A stretch of 56,820 nt of DNA, from positions 1-56,820 of the forward strand of contig CAYLRF010000003.1 in NCBI GenBank assembly GCA_964385995.1, in the 5' to 3' direction. A program made the translations under genes and the position numbers. This document shows positions 33,334 to 43,548 of the stretch, piece after piece. Position 1 is the first letter of the stretch. Each line of letters starts with the position of its first letter. The DNA comes from CAYLRF01 sp964385995. GTDB lineage: Bacteria; Bacillota; Clostridia; Lachnospirales; Lachnospiraceae. A model generated the notes under the pieces. That model ran no database searches, had not been told where the DNA came from, and saw only the letters and a list, made by a program, of their open reading frames with translations.

Positions 33334-34761
33334 TCAGGCCTCTTTTAAGAAAGTCTTATACCCCTTATATGTCTCGTAAATATCGGCCTTTGAGGTGACC
33401 TCGTACGGCGCGTGCATGTTTAAGACGGCTACTCCGCTGTCGATGACATCCATGCCGTATTTTGCCAGCATGTAGGCTATGGTGCCTCCTCCGCCCAAGT
33501 CGACCTTCCCGAGCTCGGCCATCTGATAAGCCACCCCTTCTTTTGAGAGGATGTTCCGAAGCTCTGCTATGTACTCGGGGTTCGCGTCGTTTGAGCCGCT
33601 CTTTCCGCGGCTTCCCGTGAACTTGTTAAACACCATGCCCTTTCCGAAATAAGCGGCGCTCTTTCTCTCGTAAGCGCTCTCATACAGCGGATCAAACGCC
33701 GCGCTCACGTCCGAGGAGAGCATTTTGGAATTCGCGAGCGCTCTTCTAAGCTTAAGCTCCGAATAATCTCCCGTCCTGTCCATAAGCTCGGCGACGACAT
33801 TCTCGAAGAAATACGACTGCATACCCGTAGCCCCGACACTTCCTATCTCCTCCTTGTCCGTGAGAAGACAGCACGCGGTCTTATTTAAGTCGCGGGCCTC
33901 CAGCATGGCCTTTAATGACGTATAAGCGCAGACCCTGTCATCCTGACCGTAGGATAAGATCATGCTCTTATCCACTCCGCAGTCTCTGGCCCTGCCCGAA
34001 GGTACCACCTCGAGTTCCGCCGACATGAAATCCTCTTCCTCCATGCCGTATTTATCTTTGAGAAGCTTTAAAACATTGGCCTTGACGGCATTTTTTTCCT
34101 CCTCATTAAGCGGACCCTTTTCACCGCCGCCTTCGCCGCCATTTAAGGGGATACTGGCAATCAGGATGTCCAGATTCTCGCCCTCTATAACTTTCGCCGC
34201 TTTCGCGTTAAGCTGCTCGTCCGCGAGATGAACGAGAAGATCCGTGACCACAAATACGGGATCCGACTCATCCTCTCCGATGACGATATTTACCTTCGAT
34301 CCGTCTTTTTTTACGACCACTCCGTGAATGGCGAGCGGGATCGTGACCCATTGATATTTTTTCACTCCGCCGTAATAATGCGTGTCCAGATACGCGAGTT
34401 CCGATGACTCATAGAGCGGATTTTGCTTTACGTCCATACGCGGCGAGTCTATATGCGCGCCGAGTATATTCATGCCCTTTTCGATCGGCTCTTTCCCGAT
34501 GTGAAAAAGAGCGACCGTCTTTTCCATGCATACCGCATAGACCTTATCGCCAGTCTTCAGAGTATCGCCGGAGGCGATCACATCCTTAAGATCCCTGTAT
34601 CCGCGCTCTTTGGCAAGTCTCACCGAAGCTGCGGCGCATTCCCTTTCGGTTTTTCCCCCATCCAGAAACGCCCTGTAGGAGGCCGCGAGTTCCTCGACGC
34701 GCCTCTTATCCTCATCGCTGTAGGTGGTCCATACGTTTTTCTTGTCGTTTTTTTTGTCCAT
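33334..34761 (-). CDS. M18-family aspartyl aminopeptidase-like protein
   Basis: A 475-residue M18 aminopeptidase with the family metal motifs: GAHIDSPRMD (about residue 106), DKEEIGSVGATG and the C-terminal NMHAPYEV histidine. M18 enzymes are cytoplasmic zinc or cobalt peptidases that cut N-terminal acidic or other residues. Two insertions (about 205-225 GGEGGGEKGPLNEEEK) make it longer than the usual ~430. It is 25 bases downstream of glyQS. A short GGGGT/ACCCC hairpin at 33279-33292 lies after it, too weak to call a terminator. Confidence 0.9.
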   Translation of the reverse strand: MDKKNDKKNVWTTYSDEDKRRVEELAASYRAFLDGGKTERECAAASVRLAKERGYRDLKDVIASGDTLKTGDKVYAVCMEKTVALFHIGKEPIEKGMNILGAHIDSPRMDVKQNPLYESSELAYLDTHYYGGVKKYQWVTIPLAIHGVVVKKDGSKVNIVIGEDESDPVFVVTDLLVHLADEQLNAKAAKVIEGENLDILIASIPLNGGEGGGEKGPLNEEEKNAVKANVLKLLKDKYGMEEEDFMSAELEVVPSGRARDCGVDKSMILSYGQDDRVCAYTSLKAMLEARDLNKTACCLLTDKEEIGSVGATGMQSYFFENVVAELMDRTGDYSELKLRRALANSKMLSSDVSAAFDPLYESAYERKSAAYFGKGMVFNKFTGSRGKSGSNDANPEYIAELRNILSKEGVAYQMAELGKVDLGGGGTIAYMLAKYGMDVIDSGVAVLNMHAPYEVTSKADIYETYKGYKTFLKEA

Positions 34762-34786
34762 TTTATACGCTCACTTTCCTATCGGT

Positions 34787-36184
34787 TCATTTCCCGGTAT
34801 CCAACGTAAATTTAGCCCTGAAATACTCCTCCAGCTCTTCTATCTTAACCCTCTCCTGAAGCATGCTGTCTCGATCCCTTACCGTCACGGCGCCGTCATC
34901 TTCCGAATCGAAATCATACGTAACGCAATAGGGCGTTCCTATCTCATCCTGTCTGCGGTAGCGCCTTCCGATATTTCCGCGGTCGTCATATTCACAGCTA
35001 TAATATTTCGAGAGACGCTCAAATACCTTTACGGCCCCGCCTCCCAGCTTTTTCGCGAGCGGAAGCACGCCGATCTTGACGGGCGCGATCGCCGGATGAA
35101 AACGCAGCACCGTGCGCGTATCTCCCCCGTCCAGTTCCTCCTCGTCGTACGCGGAACATAAAAACGCGAGCACTACCCTGTCCGCGCCCAGTGACGGCTC
35201 TATGACGTACGGTATGTACCGCTCACCCGTCTCGTCGTCAAAATACGTAAGATCCTGCCCCGAAACCTCCTGATGACGTGAAAGGTCGTAATCCGTCCTG
35301 TCCGCTATGCCCCAGAGCTCTCCCCATCCGAAGGGAAACTTAAATTCCAGATCCGTCGTCGCCTTACTGTAAAAACAAAGCTCTTCCTTCCCGTGATCCC
35401 GCGCCCTAAGCTCATCATCCTTTATGCCGAGCGACTTAAGCCAGTCAATACAGAATTTCTTCCAGTACGCGAACCACTCAAGATCGGTACCGGGTTTGCA
35501 GAAAAACTCGAGTTCCATCTGCTCAAATTCTCTTGTGCGAAATGTGAAATTGCCGGGTGTGATTTCATTTCGGAAAGATTTTCCGATTTGCGCGATGCCG
35601 AAAGGAAGTTTTTTTCTGGATGTGCGCTGCACGTTTTTAAAATTCACGAATATGCCCTGAGCGGTCTCGGGCCTTAAGTATACGACGCTTCCCGCGTCCT
35701 CGGTGACTCCCTGATATGTCTTAAACATCAGATTAAACTGTCTTATGGGCGTGAAATCTTTCGCGCCGCATGACGGACAGGCGACATCATTTTCCTTAAT
35801 CCACCTCTCCATCTCTTCGTTTGTCCAGCCGTCGACGCTGCCCGTCTTTATGCCGTTTTCGGCGGCGAAATCCTCTATCAGCTTGTCGGCCCTGAATCTT
35901 TCCTTACAGTTTTTACAGTCCATGAGCGGGTCGTTAAAGCTCCCGAGATGCCCGGAGGCCACCCATGTGGCGGGGTTCATGAGTATGGCACAGTCCACTC
36001 CCACGTTTGTGGGGCTCTCCTGAACGAATTTCTGCCACCATGCTTTTTTTACGTTATTTTTAAGCTCCACGCCCAGATTGCCGTAATCCCACGTATTGGC
36101 AAGTCCCCCGTATATCTCCGATCCCGGATAAACGAAGCCTCTGGTCTTGGCTAGAGCCGTGATCTTATCCATCGTCTTTTCCAT
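34787..36184 (-). CDS. glyQS: Glycyl-tRNA synthetase (single-chain, dimeric type)
   Basis: A 465-residue class II synthetase of the alpha-2 type, not the GlyQ/GlyS alpha-beta type of many bacteria. Motif 2 region FRNEITPGNFTFRTREFEQME and motif 3 region PSLGADRVVLAFL are clear, and the N terminus GFVYPGSEIYGG is typical. It charges tRNA-Gly. AGGAG lies ten bases before the ATG. The promoter at 36217-36245 is so close that the leader is only about 25 bases, leaving no room for a T-box riboswitch. Confidence 0.97.
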   Translation of the reverse strand: MEKTMDKITALAKTRGFVYPGSEIYGGLANTWDYGNLGVELKNNVKKAWWQKFVQESPTNVGVDCAILMNPATWVASGHLGSFNDPLMDCKNCKERFRADKLIEDFAAENGIKTGSVDGWTNEEMERWIKENDVACPSCGAKDFTPIRQFNLMFKTYQGVTEDAGSVVYLRPETAQGIFVNFKNVQRTSRKKLPFGIAQIGKSFRNEITPGNFTFRTREFEQMELEFFCKPGTDLEWFAYWKKFCIDWLKSLGIKDDELRARDHGKEELCFYSKATTDLEFKFPFGWGELWGIADRTDYDLSRHQEVSGQDLTYFDDETGERYIPYVIEPSLGADRVVLAFLCSAYDEEELDGGDTRTVLRFHPAIAPVKIGVLPLAKKLGGGAVKVFERLSKYYSCEYDDRGNIGRRYRRQDEIGTPYCVTYDFDSEDDGAVTVRDRDSMLQERVKIEELEEYFRAKFTLDTGK

Positions 36185-36216
36185 ATAAAGTAAGCTCCTG
36201 TTATTTTTTTAGTGAC

Positions 36217-36245
36217 ATTATACTGTTTCAAAGACGTCTTTTCAA
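36217..36245 (-). promoter_or_regulatory. Promoter of glyQS
   Basis: Minus-strand -35 TTGAAA (36240-36245), 17-bp spacer, consensus -10 TATAAT (36217-36222). Confidence 0.8.
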
Positions 36246-36281
36246 CCTCGGCGATATCCCCGCGCCGTAAGGGGCCTTATG

Positions 36282-37040
36282 TTATACGGCCGACGTCTCG
36301 ATATCTTTAAGGATATCAAGCGATGAAAAGCGCCTGTCCGTATGCACCTTCATGTATGAGTCGCAGACCGCGGTAAGCTCCCCCAGCGCCTCATCCGAGA
36401 GCTTAAAGGTGTAAAGCTTCTCAATCGGCGTTCTTTCGATAAAGCGCATGGCGTAAAGCGCGGCCGCTCCGATAAATACGGCGTCTTTAGCCCGCAGTGC
36501 GCAGTCGGGGCAAAGCACTCCGAAGCTCTGCGCGCTGAAGGCGGCCGCCTCGGGGCGTTTACAGGAAACGCAAGAGTCAAGCGCGGGCGCGAAACCGTTA
36601 ATATCCAGACATTTAAGCTCGAAAACGCACTTTACGAGTTCGGGAGAAAATTTTTCGGACGTCAGTGCCCTTAATGACCGATAAAGAAGAAGCAAAAGAT
36701 TTTTCTCGTCATTTGCCTCCCTCGCGAAATAATCGGAAAGCTCCAGAAAATAAAACCCGTAGTAGACCGCAGGGAATTTGCCGGATAATTCCCGAAAATA
36801 TTCGGAGATATTGATATGAATGACCGTATAGGCGCTTCTTCCCGAAATCAGCGTAAATTCACCGTATAAAAAGGGCTCCGTCATACCCGAAAAAGCCGCG
36901 TTTTGCTTTCTTACTCCCCTCACGAAAGCCGATACCTTACCTCTTTGTCCGGTAAGTATCGTGATCCGTTTGTCATATTCACCGACGGGATCGCTTTTTA
37001 GTATCATGCCCGTCACACGAATCTCTTTATCGGCCCTCAC
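36282..37040 (-). CDS. recO: DNA repair protein RecO
   Basis: A 252-residue RecO: N-terminal OB-fold (VTGMILKSDPVGEYDKRITILT, KVSAFVRGVRK) and a C-terminal helical region with the zinc-type cysteines CVSCKRPEA and LCPDCA. RecO works with RecR to load RecA at gaps. The start is GTG at 37038-37040, inside the last codons of era (14-base overlap), so translation is coupled. The era-recO order is usual in Firmicutes. Confidence 0.95.
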   Translation of the reverse strand: MRADKEIRVTGMILKSDPVGEYDKRITILTGQRGKVSAFVRGVRKQNAAFSGMTEPFLYGEFTLISGRSAYTVIHINISEYFRELSGKFPAVYYGFYFLELSDYFAREANDEKNLLLLLYRSLRALTSEKFSPELVKCVFELKCLDINGFAPALDSCVSCKRPEAAAFSAQSFGVLCPDCALRAKDAVFIGAAALYAMRFIERTPIEKLYTFKLSDEALGELTAVCDSYMKVHTDRRFSSLDILKDIETSAV

Positions 37041-37956
37041 TTTTTTCTACCCTGTCATAGCCGAGATCTCTTAACATGAGAGAGCTGTCTTTCCAGCCTT
37101 TTCTCACCTTCACCCAGAGCTTTAGGTTTACCTTTACGCCGAGCATCCTTTCAGCCTCGTATCTTGCGGCGCTTCCTATCTTTTTCAGCATGGCGCCGTC
37201 CCTGCCGATGATTATGCCCTTGTGAGAATCCTTTTCGCAGATAATCTCGGCGGCGATATCGTAAATGCCACCCCGCCTTCGCATCCTTACCATGTCGACG
37301 GCAATACCGTGCGGCACCTCGTCATCAAGACAGCGAAGCGCCTTCTCCCTGATATATTCCGAGATCATCTCTCTTTCCGAGATGTCCGTGACCTCATCCT
37401 TATCATAGAGCATGGGGCCCGCCGGAAGATAAGCGGCAATCACCTTCATAAGTTCGTCCGTGTTTTTGCCGCTTTTGGCGGATATCGGCACTATCTCGGC
37501 GAAATCATATATTTTTCTGTAAGCGTCTATAGCGGCAAGCACCGTGGCCGTCCTTACCCTGTCGATCTTATTTATCACAAGTATGACGGGGATTTTTAAT
37601 TTTCCCCCGCCCGAGCCGTGCCGCATACCGTCGGCTATGTCAAGCTCCGCTCTCCCTATACGCGGCGAAGGTTCCGTAAGCCAAAGCACCATGTCAACCC
37701 CGGACGCGGCCTCCCTCGCCGAGTCGTTCATATATTTATCCAGTCTGTTCCCGGCCTTATGGATGCCCGGCGTATCGACAAAGATGATTTGCATCTTGTC
37801 ATCCGTGTAAATCGCCCTCTGCCGATTTCTGGTGGTCTGTGGTTTCGCGGAAGTGATGGCCACTTTCTGACCGACTATGAGGTTTATCAAAGTCGACTTT
37901 CCCACATTCGGGCGGCCGATAAGCGTCACAAAGCCGGATTTATAGTCTTCGCTCAT
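37027..37956 (-). CDS. era: GTPase Era
   Basis: A 309-residue Era: G1 GRPNVGKST, G2 TTRNRQRAIY, G3 DTPGIHK, G4 NKID and G5 SAKSG, followed by the KH domain with GRDGAMLKKIGSAAR. It binds the 3' end of 16S rRNA in 30S maturation. No strong ribosome site is visible before the ATG, so coupling to the M16C peptidase gene 14 bases upstream is likely. Confidence 0.98.
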   Translation of the reverse strand: MSEDYKSGFVTLIGRPNVGKSTLINLIVGQKVAITSAKPQTTRNRQRAIYTDDKMQIIFVDTPGIHKAGNRLDKYMNDSAREAASGVDMVLWLTEPSPRIGRAELDIADGMRHGSGGGKLKIPVILVINKIDRVRTATVLAAIDAYRKIYDFAEIVPISAKSGKNTDELMKVIAAYLPAGPMLYDKDEVTDISEREMISEYIREKALRCLDDEVPHGIAVDMVRMRRRGGIYDIAAEIICEKDSHKGIIIGRDGAMLKKIGSAARYEAERMLGVKVNLKLWVKVRKGWKDSSLMLRDLGYDRVEKSEGR

Positions 37957-37970
37957 AATTTAACATTAGG

Positions 37971-40900
37971 TTAATAAAGGCTCCTGATATCCCCGAAGAG
38001 CCCGGCGTTTTCCCTTATCTTTTCTTCCCTTCCGATAACGCACAGGCAATTATCCGAAAGAACGGCCGAAAGCGGATCCGCGAGACTTCTGATATCGGCC
38101 GCGCCGGTATTTAAAACCTCCTCGCGTTCCCTTATCAGCATCTCCTCGGTGGTATGAGTTAAATACATCCACATTGAATGCTCGCCCCTGGCCGACGGAG
38201 TGAGCGGTTGATCGAGATCGCTTACGGCGCCGATGATATACTTGGCCATCTCCCGATCCGACGCGTCAAAATCGCGAAGGTAACGCGGGATATTCTCAAA
38301 TACCGTCAGCGTATTTTTAAGGTGCGGATCCCTGTATGAGACGAGGTAGGCGCAGCCGAATCTCGAGAAATTACTCATGCAGCCGTAAGCGCCGCCCTTT
38401 ACCCGCACATTCTGCCACAGATACTCGTATGCCATGATGACTTTAAGCACAAGCATGGAGCCCGTATACTTAAATCCCTTGTCGGAGAAACACCCCGCGC
38501 GCGCCACATACTGCACTTTGGACGCTGTCTGAAACCCTTCGTTTTGCCTAAGGGTAAGGGCCGCGGGAGAATTGTCGCCGCCCGCTTTATTTCCCGGTAA
38601 AATACCGTCACTTCCCGCTTTTTCCACCCGCAGGGCGTACGCCAGTTTTTTTACCTCGGGTATGAGAAGTTCCGAAACACTTCGCGCCGCGGTGCAGCTT
38701 ACTGTCATGTTATCCCGCGTGAAGATCTTGCCCATAAGGAAAAGAAGTCTGCCTGTCAGTTCCTCTTCGCATTCCTCAAAATGCTCGTCGATATACTTAA
38801 GCGTCTCGTAAAAGGAAATCCCCCCGACCAGATCCCTAAATTCCGACACGGGCGAGACATAGGACAGCGCACGAAGAGATGCCGCCATGTGACCGGAAGA
38901 CTGAAAACTCATCTGCAGCCTTGATCTCAGCATGGATATGAGCTCACGAAGCCGCTTTTTATCGTCGAATTTCGAGCCGGTTATGATTTCCCTCATCATG
39001 TCAAACGCGAAGGGAAGCTGCCCGTAAAGCGTCTTTGCCCTAACTTCCAGTGTGGCCTTAAATCTTTGGTGCGCGATGTCGTCGGCATCGGGATAGACTT
39101 CAAGCGACGTGCCTATTCCCCCGGTATGAATATTGATCTCGTTGTAGAGTTCTCCGTAACCGTAATCCGCGGTATCGACAAAGGTCAGGATATTTTGAAG
39201 TATCCCAAGATAGGGAAGCATGGCGGACTTTATGTTTCCCGCTTTGTCATCCGTATCCGGAGTGACATCGAAGATGAGGCTCACATACGCTATGCCGTTT
39301 GTCTCGATTTCGTGGAAAATGATTTCGGTCCCGTCGCATTCGATCTCCTCGTTGGCGGGCGGGGATATCTTACGACTGATGTCACTTACGTTTAAAACCG
39401 GTATTTTCTCGATATCCTCGCGCCTGTCTTCACTTTCCTGATACGCGGTAAGCTCACGGGTCTCTCGCACGAGCCTTTCTGTCCCGTCCGCTCCGAGAGA
39501 CGCCTTATACGCGGACAGCTTCGCCATAAGCTTTCTTTCAAGTCTTTTTTCGAGTCCCCTTTCGGGAACCGAAGTGATGACGGCGCCGTGGGTATTGTTC
39601 AGAAGATATTTTTCGATAAGGCTTTCGAAATATCCGGGACTTTTACGGGATCCGTCCTTATCCTCGCAGGCGTCCGCAGTTTGCCCGGCGTCTACACTCA
39701 TCCCATCTTCGCGCTCTATCCTCTCTCGCATGAAATTAAAACTGTCCGACGCCTGAAGGTGGAGAAACGGCGCATTATCGTCATATAACCAGCTGTCAAA
39801 TATCTCCAGCAGATAGACAAGTCCTTTGGGATAACTTCCGAAATCCGCCTCGCGATAGCGAAACTCCATGGAATTTACGGCGGCAAGCAGAGCTTTTTTA
39901 TCAATGCCGTCTCTTACCAGCCCCCGAAGCGTATCCTCGATGACCGCGACGAAATCGTCCTTTTGCTCCTCGCTCGCGCCCTTGGCCGTGACGGTAAACA
40001 CGGGCTGATAAATCCCGTTATCGTATCCTCCCAGTATGTCATCTCCTATCCCGGCGTCGATAAGAGCTTTTCTAAGCGGCGCCGCGGGCGCCGACAGCAG
40101 GGCGAAATCAAGCACCTGAAACGCCTGATACAGATCCTTGTCAAGCGAGGTCGCCACGACTTTGCTGTAAGAAAGATAGGTTTTATTCTCGATATCCTCA
40201 TCCTCCGCCACGGGATAAGTCATGCGCACGTCTCTCACCTTTGAAAACGGCCTCTGAAGCGCGATCGCGGAATCGATGTCGGCCCGGTCAAAATGCGAAA
40301 GGTAATGCTCGTCCATCCAGTTAAGCTTCTCATTCATATCCATATCGCCGTAGAGGTAAATATAGCTGTTTGACGGATGATAATATTTTCTGTGAAAACC
40401 CAAAAACTCCTCATAGGTAAGCTCCGGTATCTTATCCGGATCTCCACCGGACTCATTCGCGTAGGCGGTGTCGGGGAAAAGCGCCTCCAGAGTCTTGCGC
40501 TCAAGTGATTCCTCGGGAGATGAAAAGGCGCCCTTCATCTCATTGTAGACGACGCCGTTTAAGTACGGCTCGCCATCCGGCTCATCCAGACGCAGACTGA
40601 ATCCTTCCTGCCTGAATATCTCGCTGTGACGGTAAATGTTCGGGTAAAATACCGCGTCCAGATACACATGCATGAGATTCTGAAAATCCTTATCGTTGCG
40701 GCTTGCGACCGGATAGACGGTCTTATCCGGATATGTCATGGCGTTTAAAAAGGTATTTAGCGATCCCTTCGCAAGCTCCACGAACGGGTCCTTTACCGGG
40801 AAACTTTTTGAGCCGCACAGCACGGAATGTTCCATGATATGAGGCGAGCCCTTGCTGTCCGCGGGGGGAGTGCGAAACGCGACGGAAAACACTTTGTTTT

Positions 40901-41030
40901 CATCGTCACATTCAAGCGCCAGCACCCTGGCCCCGGTTTTCACGTGACTTAGAAGGCAGCCCTTTGCGTTTATGTCCTTTAATGTCTTTTTTTCTACGAG
41001 TTTATACGCTGTCAGAGAATCTGTGTTCAT
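37971..41030 (-). CDS. M16C-family (presequence-protease-like) zinc metallopeptidase
   Basis: A 1019-residue insulinase-family peptidase of the PreP/M16C type. The inverted zinc motif HIMEH (H64, E67, H68) is followed by the distal glutamate in YNEMKGAFSSPE; the four repeated core domains and the GGAYGCMSNFSRFG segment near the C terminus fit this family, which closes around and degrades peptides of about 10-70 residues. No signal peptide, so cytoplasmic. A possible -10 TATAAT lies at 41085-41090 with no convincing -35. It leads an M16C-era-recO transcript. Confidence 0.95.
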   Translation of the reverse strand: MNTDSLTAYKLVEKKTLKDINAKGCLLSHVKTGARVLALECDDENKVFSVAFRTPPADSKGSPHIMEHSVLCGSKSFPVKDPFVELAKGSLNTFLNAMTYPDKTVYPVASRNDKDFQNLMHVYLDAVFYPNIYRHSEIFRQEGFSLRLDEPDGEPYLNGVVYNEMKGAFSSPEESLERKTLEALFPDTAYANESGGDPDKIPELTYEEFLGFHRKYYHPSNSYIYLYGDMDMNEKLNWMDEHYLSHFDRADIDSAIALQRPFSKVRDVRMTYPVAEDEDIENKTYLSYSKVVATSLDKDLYQAFQVLDFALLSAPAAPLRKALIDAGIGDDILGGYDNGIYQPVFTVTAKGASEEQKDDFVAVIEDTLRGLVRDGIDKKALLAAVNSMEFRYREADFGSYPKGLVYLLEIFDSWLYDDNAPFLHLQASDSFNFMRERIEREDGMSVDAGQTADACEDKDGSRKSPGYFESLIEKYLLNNTHGAVITSVPERGLEKRLERKLMAKLSAYKASLGADGTERLVRETRELTAYQESEDRREDIEKIPVLNVSDISRKISPPANEEIECDGTEIIFHEIETNGIAYVSLIFDVTPDTDDKAGNIKSAMLPYLGILQNILTFVDTADYGYGELYNEINIHTGGIGTSLEVYPDADDIAHQRFKATLEVRAKTLYGQLPFAFDMMREIITGSKFDDKKRLRELISMLRSRLQMSFQSSGHMAASLRALSYVSPVSEFRDLVGGISFYETLKYIDEHFEECEEELTGRLLFLMGKIFTRDNMTVSCTAARSVSELLIPEVKKLAYALRVEKAGSDGILPGNKAGGDNSPAALTLRQNEGFQTASKVQYVARAGCFSDKGFKYTGSMLVLKVIMAYEYLWQNVRVKGGAYGCMSNFSRFGCAYLVSYRDPHLKNTLTVFENIPRYLRDFDASDREMAKYIIGAVSDLDQPLTPSARGEHSMWMYLTHTTEEMLIREREEVLNTGAADIRSLADPLSAVLSDNCLCVIGREEKIRENAGLFGDIRSLY

Positions 41031-41192
41031 ACTTTAACTTTCTTCGCAACCGGCCCGGCCTCCCCGAGCCCGTACGCCGCGTATATTATAAGAAGCGGAT
41101 AGATCGGCAGTCTGTATGCGGAAAAGGCTTCGATGAAGATGTGTGAAATCCCAGCCTAAATTTGAAGAGAAATCCGCGCATGAACAGTGCCG

Positions 41193-41238
41193 AAAAATTA
41201 ACATGACGCCGGAGGGGCAAATACCCTTCCGGCATCAT
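41193..41238 (-). terminator. Intrinsic terminator after tsf
   Basis: On the minus strand ATGATGCCGGAAGGG pairs with CCCTCCGGCGTCAT (one bulged base, one wobble) around a seven-base loop, followed by GTTAATTTTT. It lies 70 bases after the tsf stop. The remaining gap to 41031 holds no gene. Confidence 0.85.
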
Positions 41239-41307
41239 AAGTCGTCGCAATATTCGTAATCGATGCCACGGTTAAAGGTGTGAAAGAAACTTATTCCCGT
41301 TATCCGG

Positions 41308-42246
41308 TCAGTTTCCCATCTGTTTCGCGACTTCCGCGGCGAAATCCTCACTCTTTTTCTCGATTCCCTCGCCCGCCTCGTAGCGGACGATTTTGGTAAT
41401 CTCTATCTTTGTGTCATTGGCCTTACCTACCGCGTCAAGGTAAGACGCGACCGTCTGCTTTCCGTCCTCGGCCTTCACGTAAACCTGATCGAGGAGGCAT
41501 ATTTCCTTCATCTGCTTATTGATACGTCCCATAATCATGCCGTTTATGACTTTTTCGGGCTTCTTAGATTCCTTGGGATCATTCATGATCTGTGCGAGGA
41601 GTATCTCCTTCTCATGAGCAAGGTAGCTCTCATCGACATCGGCGCGGCTGATGTATTTCGCGTTGAGAGCGGCTACCTGCATGGCAACATTCTTTAAAGC
41701 CCCCCTCACGTCATCATTTGCCGCGTCGGTCTTCGCCGATACAAGTACGCCTATGCGGCCGCCGCCGTGTATGTAGGAAACCACGGTGCCTCCGGCCTCC
41801 TCGACTTTCTCGAACCGCCTGATACTTAATTTCTCGCCTATGGTGGCGATCATCCCGGTTAATTCACTCTCAACTGTTTTTGACGGATCCGCCTTCCATG
41901 GCTCCGCGAGAAACTCTTCCAAGCTCTGTGAATCGGTAGTCAGCGCCTGATCCGTGACGGCGCTTACAAAATCGCGAAACTTCTCGTTTTTGGCCACGAA
42001 ATCCGTCTCGGAATTTACTTCCGTGATGGCGGCCGTCCTGCCGTCATCCGACACCTTCGCCATCACGATTCCCTCCGCCGCGATGCGTCCCGCCTTCTTT
42101 ACGGCTTTTGCCTCGCCGTTTTTCCTCAGATACTCGATGGCCGCGTCCATATCTCCGCCGGCCTCGGTGAGCGCCTTCTTACAGTCCATCATACCGGCGC
42201 CCGTCATTTCCCTTAAATCCTTTACCATGCCTGCCGTAATCGCCAT
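41308..42246 (-). CDS. tsf: Elongation factor Ts
   Basis: A 312-residue EF-Ts with the N-terminal UBA-like domain and the TGAGMMDCKKAL signature, followed by the core domains (ITEVNSETDFVAKN, YIHGGGRIGVLV). It exchanges nucleotide on EF-Tu. AAGGAGG nine bases before the ATG at 42244-42246 decides the start; the ATG nine codons upstream overlaps that ribosome site. It follows rpsB in the standard order with an intrinsic hairpin in between. Confidence 0.98.
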   Translation of the reverse strand: MAITAGMVKDLREMTGAGMMDCKKALTEAGGDMDAAIEYLRKNGEAKAVKKAGRIAAEGIVMAKVSDDGRTAAITEVNSETDFVAKNEKFRDFVSAVTDQALTTDSQSLEEFLAEPWKADPSKTVESELTGMIATIGEKLSIRRFEKVEEAGGTVVSYIHGGGRIGVLVSAKTDAANDDVRGALKNVAMQVAALNAKYISRADVDESYLAHEKEILLAQIMNDPKESKKPEKVINGMIMGRINKQMKEICLLDQVYVKAEDGKQTVASYLDAVGKANDTKIEITKIVRYEAGEGIEKKSEDFAAEVAKQMGN

Positions 42247-42355
42247 CACATCATACCTCCTTAATGTTTTCAAGATCTTTTCTTTAATGTTCTACCCCTG
42301 CCAATGCCGTCGATATCATAGCGTATGAAGAGGCTCGAGCATAAACCCCATGCCT

Positions 42356-42388
42356 AAAAAATGCTCCAGCCCGCCGTCAGGCTGAAGC
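42356..42388 (-). terminator. Terminator/attenuator between rpsB and tsf
   Basis: Minus-strand stem GCTTCAGCC / GGCTGGAGC (nine pairs, one G-U) followed by ATTTTTT. It lies about 130 bases after the rpsB stop and 110 before tsf, so it should reduce read-through from rpsB into tsf. Confidence 0.8.
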
Positions 42389-42519
42389 AAAATACGGTTC
42401 ACGCTTTGATTATTTTACTGTCATCTGCCGATTTTCCCGTTTATCACCGGCTTACTTGACGTGTCGGTCCCGTTTTTTGGGTTTTCATAGACTCCGCCAA
42501 GCTCCTATTCGCCCGCGAC

Positions 42520-43326
42520 TTAAAGGACATCGGGCTGCGCGACATATCCTTCAGCGGGTACCTCACCTTCATATTCCGTGCCTTTGTCCACGTAAGCGCC
42601 CTCGGGGAAGTCCTCTCCCTCATAAGCCGCCTGCGCTTCCTCTCTTCCCTGATTGCCTTCTATAACGGCGTCCGCCAATGTGGAGACGATAAGCTTTACG
42701 GCTCTTATGGCGTCGTCGTTTCCGGGAATCACGTAATCAAGCTCATCCGGATCGCAATTCGTGTCGGCGATTCCTATGATGGGTATACCGAGTATGCGGG
42801 CCTCCTGCACACAGATGTGCTCGTTTTTCGGATCGACGACAAAGACTATATCCGGAACCTTTGTCATTTCCTTAATGCCGCCGAGATTTTTCTCCAGCTT
42901 ATCCCATTCTTTGCGAATGCCGAGCACTTCCTTCTTCGGGAGAAGATCGAAAGTGCCGTCCACAGACATCTTCTCTATCTCTTTTAAGCGGTTAATCCTG
43001 CTTCTTATGGTTTTGAAATTGGTAAGCATACCGCCCAGCCACCTCTCGCAGACATAATACATGCCGCAGCGCGTGGCCTCGGTCTTTATGGCGTCCTGCG
43101 CCTGCTTTTTCGTTCCCACAAAAAGCATCGTGCCGCCGTCCGTCACGACGTCGACCACCGCCTTGTAAGCCTCATCCACCTTCTCGACCGATTTTTGCAA
43201 ATCAATGATGTGAATGCCGTTTCTCTCCGTGAAAATGTACGGAGCCATCTTGGGATTCCATCTTCTCGTCTGATGACCGAAGTGAACCCCCGCCTCAAGC
43301 AGCTGCTTCATTGACACAACACTCAT
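42520..43326 (-). CDS. rpsB: 30S ribosomal protein S2
   Basis: A 268-residue S2 with the N-terminal MKQLLEAGVHFGHQTRRWNPKM signature and the GIPIIGIADTNCDPDELDYVIPGNDDA block. The C-terminal 30 residues are an acidic tail. GGAGGT nine bases before the ATG. It is preceded by a leader of about 215 bases from an extended -10 promoter at 43549-43578. Confidence 0.98.
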   Translation of the reverse strand: MSVVSMKQLLEAGVHFGHQTRRWNPKMAPYIFTERNGIHIIDLQKSVEKVDEAYKAVVDVVTDGGTMLFVGTKKQAQDAIKTEATRCGMYYVCERWLGGMLTNFKTIRSRINRLKEIEKMSVDGTFDLLPKKEVLGIRKEWDKLEKNLGGIKEMTKVPDIVFVVDPKNEHICVQEARILGIPIIGIADTNCDPDELDYVIPGNDDAIRAVKLIVSTLADAVIEGNQGREEAQAAYEGEDFPEGAYVDKGTEYEGEVPAEGYVAQPDVL

Positions 43327-43548
43327 AATACGTTTACCTCCGATTCGGTTTTTCTTCCATGTGCGTAACTTTCGGCGACCGCGACCATGCGTCCCGCGCC
43401 TTAAGCAGCATTATGATCGAGGCGAATATCCGTTTGTCGAAACACGAAACAACGGATGACGTCTCAAGGCTTCCGATACGGGCAAAGGCACGTAAAACAG
43501 CGGCACCGGCCGAAATCACTCGCACATGTGTATATTTGCAACGCGGGC

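Noticed and set aside
36185..36281. T-box riboswitch before glyQS
   Set aside because: A consensus promoter ends only about 30 bases before the start codon, leaving no room for a T-box.
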